7,911 nucleotides of DNA. Origin: Alphaproteobacteria bacterium. GTDB lineage: Bacteria; Pseudomonadota; Alphaproteobacteria; Reyranellales; Reyranellaceae. The stretch covers positions 386 to 8,296 of the forward strand of contig VBAF01000286.1 of assembly GCA_005884705.1 (NCBI GenBank), read 5' to 3'. Shown here in pieces: positions 4,892 through 7,911 of this stretch. Made by a program: the position numbers and the translations under genes. Below the pieces are notes generated by a model. That model searched no databases. It was not told the origin of the DNA and was given only the letters and a program-made list of their open reading frames with translations. Numbering within the stretch: position 1 is the stretch's first letter; the number at the start of each line of letters is the position of its first letter.

Positions 4892-6430
4892 TTGAAGCAC
4901 GTCCCTGTCCTGATCGCGGGGGGCGGCCCGGTCGGCATGACTCTCGCGCGCACGCTCGCCTCGTTCGGCGTGCGTTGCCTGCTGGTCGAGCGCCAGCCCT
5001 CGACCACGCGGCATCCCAAGATGGACATCACCAACGGCCGCTCGATGGAGCTGTTCCGCCGGCTCGGCCTGGCGGACAAGCTGCGCGCCGTCGCGGTGCC
5101 GGAGCAGAACAATTTCGACGTCGCCTGGATCACCACGCTCGCCAAGGAAGCGGGAGGCCGCGAGCTGCACCGCTTCCGCTATCCCAGCGTGGTCGAGAAG
5201 CGCGCCGAGATCGTGGCGAACAACGACGGCAGCCAGCCGCGCGAGCCGGCGATGCGGGTGAGCCAGGTGGTGATCGAGCCGGTGCTGCGCGACGCGATCC
5301 TGGGCGACCCGCTGGTCGAGGCGCGCTGGGGCGTGGCGTTCGAGGATTTCACGCAGGACGAGAGCGGCGTCGCCTGCACCTTGCGCGGGGTCGAAACCGG
5401 CGCGACCGAGACGGTGCGCTGCGACTGGCTCGTTGGCTGCGACGGCGGCTCGTCGATCGTGCGCGACAAGCTCGGCATCGGGCTCTCCGGCAAGGCCAAC
5501 GTGGCGCATCGCTATATGGTGCATTTCCGTTCCGAGGCGCGCGACATCCTGCAGGCCTTCGGCGTCGCCTGGCATTATCAGAGCGCCATGGGCACCCTGA
5601 TCGCCCAGGACGACACGGAAACCTGGACACTACAGATGCGCATGCCGACCGATGGCGACACGGATCCCAACACCGTCCTCGACGCCTGGGTCGGCCGCGG
5701 CGGCTTCGAGCGGCAGATCGTCGTCGCCAATCCATGGTTCACCAACCTGCTGCTGGCCGAGCGATACGGCAGCGGCCGGGTGTTCCTGGCCGGCGATTCG
5801 GCGCACCAGTACATCCCGACCGGCGGCTACGGCATGAACACCGGCATCGGCGACGCCGTCGATCTCGGCTGGAAGCTTGCCGCCGTGGTCAACGGCCATG
5901 CCGGTCCGGGCCTGCTCCAATCCTACGAGCGCGAGCGGCGGCCGGTCGGCTATCGCAATCGGCTCGCCTCCGAGCGGCACACCGACGTGCGGCTGAAGAT
6001 CGCCGAGCTCTACAAGAGGGAGCGCGATCCCGAGGCGCTGGCCCGCGGCATCGCCGCGCTGGGCAACGCCGAGAACGAGAGCTGGGGCATCGAGTTCGGC
6101 TATCGCTACGACGGCGTCGAGTGCGATCCGGTGGTCTACCGGCCGACCACCGCGCCGGGCGCCCGCCTGCCGAGCGTCTTCCTGCACGACGGCTCGGCGC
6201 TCTACGACCGGCTCGGCCGCTGGTTCACCCTGCTGCGCTTCGGCGATGCCGATCCCTCGCCCTTGATCGATGCGGCGCCGGTGCCGGTCGAGACGGTGAT
6301 CGTCGACGATCCGGCGGTCGCGCCGATCTATGAGGCCAAGCTGGTGCTGGTCCGCCCCGACACCCACGTCGCCTGGCGCGGCGATCACTGCGATGATGGC
6401 CGCGCGGTGTGGCGGCAGGTTCTTTCGTGA
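4892..6430 (+). CDS. Group A FAD-dependent aromatic monooxygenase (phenol hydroxylase/TfdB/MhpA-like)
   Basis: This is a 512-residue single-component flavoprotein hydroxylase. It has the N-terminal Rossmann motif GGGPVG (10-15) in VPVLIAGGGPVGMTLARTL, and the DG motif in DWLVGCDGGSSIVRDKLG (178-195). The GD motif is in RVFLAGDSAHQYIPTGGYG (296-314), with GDSAH and P309 contacting FAD, followed by MNTGIGDAVDLGWKLA. The C-terminal part (about 420-512) ends with LVLVRPDTHVAWRG, characteristic of the thioredoxin-like extension of the TfdB/MhpA/polyketide-hydroxylase branch. The family uses NAD(P)H and O2 to hydroxylate phenolic rings; the substrate is not predictable here. The start is the TTG at 4892, immediately before the first strand; GAGG lies only two bases upstream, and no ATG or GTG lies upstream in frame within the intergenic region. 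Its stop overlaps the GTG of the next hydroxylase (GTGA), so the two are translationally coupled and may act in one pathway. Confidence 0.93.
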   Translation: MKHVPVLIAGGGPVGMTLARTLASFGVRCLLVERQPSTTRHPKMDITNGRSMELFRRLGLADKLRAVAVPEQNNFDVAWITTLAKEAGGRELHRFRYPSVVEKRAEIVANNDGSQPREPAMRVSQVVIEPVLRDAILGDPLVEARWGVAFEDFTQDESGVACTLRGVETGATETVRCDWLVGCDGGSSIVRDKLGIGLSGKANVAHRYMVHFRSEARDILQAFGVAWHYQSAMGTLIAQDDTETWTLQMRMPTDGDTDPNTVLDAWVGRGGFERQIVVANPWFTNLLLAERYGSGRVFLAGDSAHQYIPTGGYGMNTGIGDAVDLGWKLAAVVNGHAGPGLLQSYERERRPVGYRNRLASERHTDVRLKIAELYKRERDPEALARGIAALGNAENESWGIEFGYRYDGVECDPVVYRPTTAPGARLPSVFLHDGSALYDRLGRWFTLLRFGDADPSPLIDAAPVPVETVIVDDPAVAPIYEAKLVLVRPDTHVAWRGDHCDDGRAVWRQVLS

Positions 6431-7596
6431 GGATCGCCGTGATCGGCGGCGGCATCGGCGGGTTGTCGGCCGCGCTGCATCTGCTGCGCGCCGGCTTCGA
6501 CGTCCATGTCTACGAGCAGGCGCCGGCCATCACCGAGATCGGCGCCGGCATCCAGATCAGCCCCAATGCCTCGCGACTGCTGATCCGGCTCGGGCTGAAG
6601 ACCGCGCTGGACGCGGCCGGCGTGTTGCCGCAAGCCGTGCATCAGCGACGCTGGGACGACGGCCGCACCCTGCAGCACGCGCCGGTTGGGCGGTTGGTCG
6701 AGGAGACCTTCGGCGCGCCGTATTACCATTTCCATCGCGCCGACCTCGCCAACCTGCTGGCCGCGGCGCTGCCGCCCGAGCGCGTGCACGTCGGCCACAA
6801 GCTGGTCGGCCTCGAGCAGAAAGGCGATCACGCCGTCGCGCGCTTCGAGAACGGCGCCTCGGATGGGGCCGACCTGCTGGTCGGCGCCGACGGCATCCAC
6901 AGCCGGGTACGCCACGTCCTGTTCGGCCCCGAGAAGCCGCGCTTCACCGGCTGCGTCGCCTGGCGCGGGCTGGTGCCGGCCGAGCGCATCCGTCATCTCG
7001 ACATCGAGCGCGCCTCGCACAACTGGATGGGGCCGGACGGCCACGTCGTTCACTACTGGGTGTCGGCCGGCCGCTTCATGAACGTGGTCTGCGTCACCGA
7101 GCACGGCACTTGGACGTCCGACAGCTGGACCGACAAGGGCAAAGTCGCCGACACGTTGGCGCGCTACGCGGGCTGGCATCCGATCGTGCGCGGCCTGATC
7201 GAGGCCTTTCCCGAAACCTACATCTGGGCGCTGCACGACCGCCTGCCGCTGCCCCACTGGACCGCCGGGCGCGCCACCCTGCTGGGCGATGCCTGCCATC
7301 CGATGCTGCCCTTCATGGCGCAAGGTGCCGCGCAGTCGATCGAGGACGGAGCGGCGCTGGCGTCCCTGCTGAAGAGCCTGCCGGACGACATCCCCGAGGC
7401 GCTGCGGCGCTACGAGGAAATCCGCAAGCCGCGCGCGACACGCCTGCAAGAGGCAAGCGCCAACAACCGCACGCGCTTCCATCTTCCCGACGGGCCCGCG
7501 CAGCAGGCGCGCGACCAGGCGATGGCGGCGTCGGGCGACCGCTCGATCGCCAACATCGGCTGGCTCTATCTTCACGATGCGGCCGATGTCGGCTGA
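6427..7596 (+). CDS. FAD-dependent monooxygenase, salicylate/3-hydroxybenzoate hydroxylase-like
   Basis: This 389-residue flavoprotein is of the compact group A type (NahG/NicC/3-hydroxybenzoate-6-hydroxylase style, usually 380-430 aa) and lacks the C-terminal thioredoxin-like domain of its neighbour. It begins MRIAVIGGGIGGLSAA with the GxGxxG motif at 7-12. It continues with EIGAGIQISPNASRLL (37-52, typical of salicylate hydroxylases), GADGIHSRVR (153-162, DG motif), the VAWRG segment (177-181), and LLGDACHPMLPFMAQGAAQS (285-304, GD motif) followed by IEDGAALA. The predicted reaction is NAD(P)H- and O2-dependent hydroxylation, possibly with decarboxylation, of an aromatic acid; the exact substrate is unknown. 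The GTG at 6427 overlaps the previous TGA by four bases; AGG at 6417-6419 is a plausible weak ribosome site. A GTG six codons upstream (6409) is possible but puts extra residues before the first strand. The next gene overlaps its end. Confidence 0.93.
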   Translation: MRIAVIGGGIGGLSAALHLLRAGFDVHVYEQAPAITEIGAGIQISPNASRLLIRLGLKTALDAAGVLPQAVHQRRWDDGRTLQHAPVGRLVEETFGAPYYHFHRADLANLLAAALPPERVHVGHKLVGLEQKGDHAVARFENGASDGADLLVGADGIHSRVRHVLFGPEKPRFTGCVAWRGLVPAERIRHLDIERASHNWMGPDGHVVHYWVSAGRFMNVVCVTEHGTWTSDSWTDKGKVADTLARYAGWHPIVRGLIEAFPETYIWALHDRLPLPHWTAGRATLLGDACHPMLPFMAQGAAQSIEDGAALASLLKSLPDDIPEALRRYEEIRKPRATRLQEASANNRTRFHLPDGPAQQARDQAMAASGDRSIANIGWLYLHDAADVG

Positions 7597-7911
7597 ACCG
7601 ACCTGCGCCCTGGTCACGGCGATGCCGGCCCAGCTCGCCGAGGTCGATCGCCTGATGCGGTCGGCCTTCGCGCCCTATGTGCGGCGACTTGGCCGCGACC
7701 TCGCAGCCGATGCCTATGGCTGGTTTGCCGGCGCCATCGACCAGGGCGACCTCTACATCGCGCTCGATCGCGGCGCGATCGTCGGCGCCATCGCCACCCG
7801 CCGCCAGGACGCGGACCTCGAGCTCGCCCTGATCGGCGTCAGCCCGGCGCGGCAGAAGAGCGGCATCGCCAGCTTCATGATCGGCCGCGTGGCGGAGATC
7901 GCGCGCTCCCG
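7577..7911 (+). CDS. GNAT-family N-acetyltransferase, truncated by the window end
   Basis: The frame is open from ATG 7577 to the window edge, giving 111 complete codons. The acetyl-CoA-binding motif A is visible as IGVSPARQKSGIASFMIGRV (86-105): a beta-strand, then Q-K-S-G-I-A matching the Q/RxxGxG/A pyrophosphate loop, then helix alpha3. Before it lie an N-terminal helix (AQLAEVDRLMRSAFAPYV) and the strands DLYIALDRGAIVGAIATRR and DADLELALIGV, the normal GNAT order. Proteins of this family transfer acetyl groups to amines of small molecules or proteins; the substrate is not predictable. The start may be 7577 or the second ATG at 7586 (MSAEPTC); neither has a good ribosome site. The gene overlaps the end of the preceding monooxygenase by 20 or 11 bases, which points to translational coupling and a shared operon. 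The C-terminal part is missing. Confidence 0.88.
   Translation, partial: MRPMSAEPTCALVTAMPAQLAEVDRLMRSAFAPYVRRLGRDLAADAYGWFAGAIDQGDLYIALDRGAIVGAIATRRQDADLELALIGVSPARQKSGIASFMIGRVAEIARS

Noticed and set aside
3522..4895. 457-codon open frame on the + strand opposite the DprE1-like gene
   Set aside because: It is antisense to a gene with unambiguous DprE1 motifs, has low-complexity Arg/Ala/Gly/Glu composition and no recognisable domain. Long antisense frames are expected in DNA this GC-rich.
4975..6333. 452-codon + strand frame inside the first FAD monooxygenase
   Set aside because: It is an out-of-frame Arg/Ala-rich shadow of a gene with intact GxGxxG, DG and GD motifs.

Overview
The window is GC-rich, densely coded chromosomal DNA that looks alphaproteobacterial. 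The signs are strong G/C bias at third codon positions, frequent GTG/TTG starts, overlapping start/stop junctions, and a GTCATCCCGAG-type inverted repeat of the kind scattered through many alphaproteobacterial genomes. I cannot name the genus; Reyranella or another Rhodospirillales/Rhizobiales relative is only a guess. No tRNA, rRNA, CRISPR array, transposase or phage gene is visible.

Layout. On the + strand, bases 1-2747 hold four genes: a C-terminal gene fragment, a conserved-looking 87-residue protein of unknown function, an RdmC-like alpha/beta hydrolase, and a luciferase-like (LLM) flavin monooxygenase. The hydrolase and the monooxygenase are separated by a large imperfect hairpin repeat. 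Next to it is a short direct duplication that puts a second copy of the first five codons of the monooxygenase, followed by a stop, just upstream of its real start. On the - strand, bases 2728-4784 hold a two-gene cassette closely related to mycobacterial DprE1 (FAD oxidase) and DprE2 (SDR reductase), which together epimerise polyprenyl-phospho-ribose to polyprenyl-phospho-arabinose. On the + strand again, from 4892 to the end, two group A flavoprotein aromatic monooxygenases and a truncated GNAT acetyltransferase follow one another with overlapping ends.

How the genes may work together. The hydrolase/LLM pair and the tandem flavin hydroxylases suggest catabolism or modification of small organic or aromatic compounds, but no ring-cleavage enzyme, transporter or regulator is in view, so substrates cannot be assigned. 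The DprE1/DprE2 pair should supply a lipid-linked arabinofuranose donor for a surface glycan. The UbiA-type phosphoribosyltransferase and the arabinosyltransferases that would complete that route are not in the window. No clearly new defence or mobile system is visible. The most notable points are the duplicated start of the LLM gene with its five-codon leader, the alanine at the site of the inhibitor-reactive cysteine of DprE1, and the coupled junctions of the FAD-monooxygenase operon.
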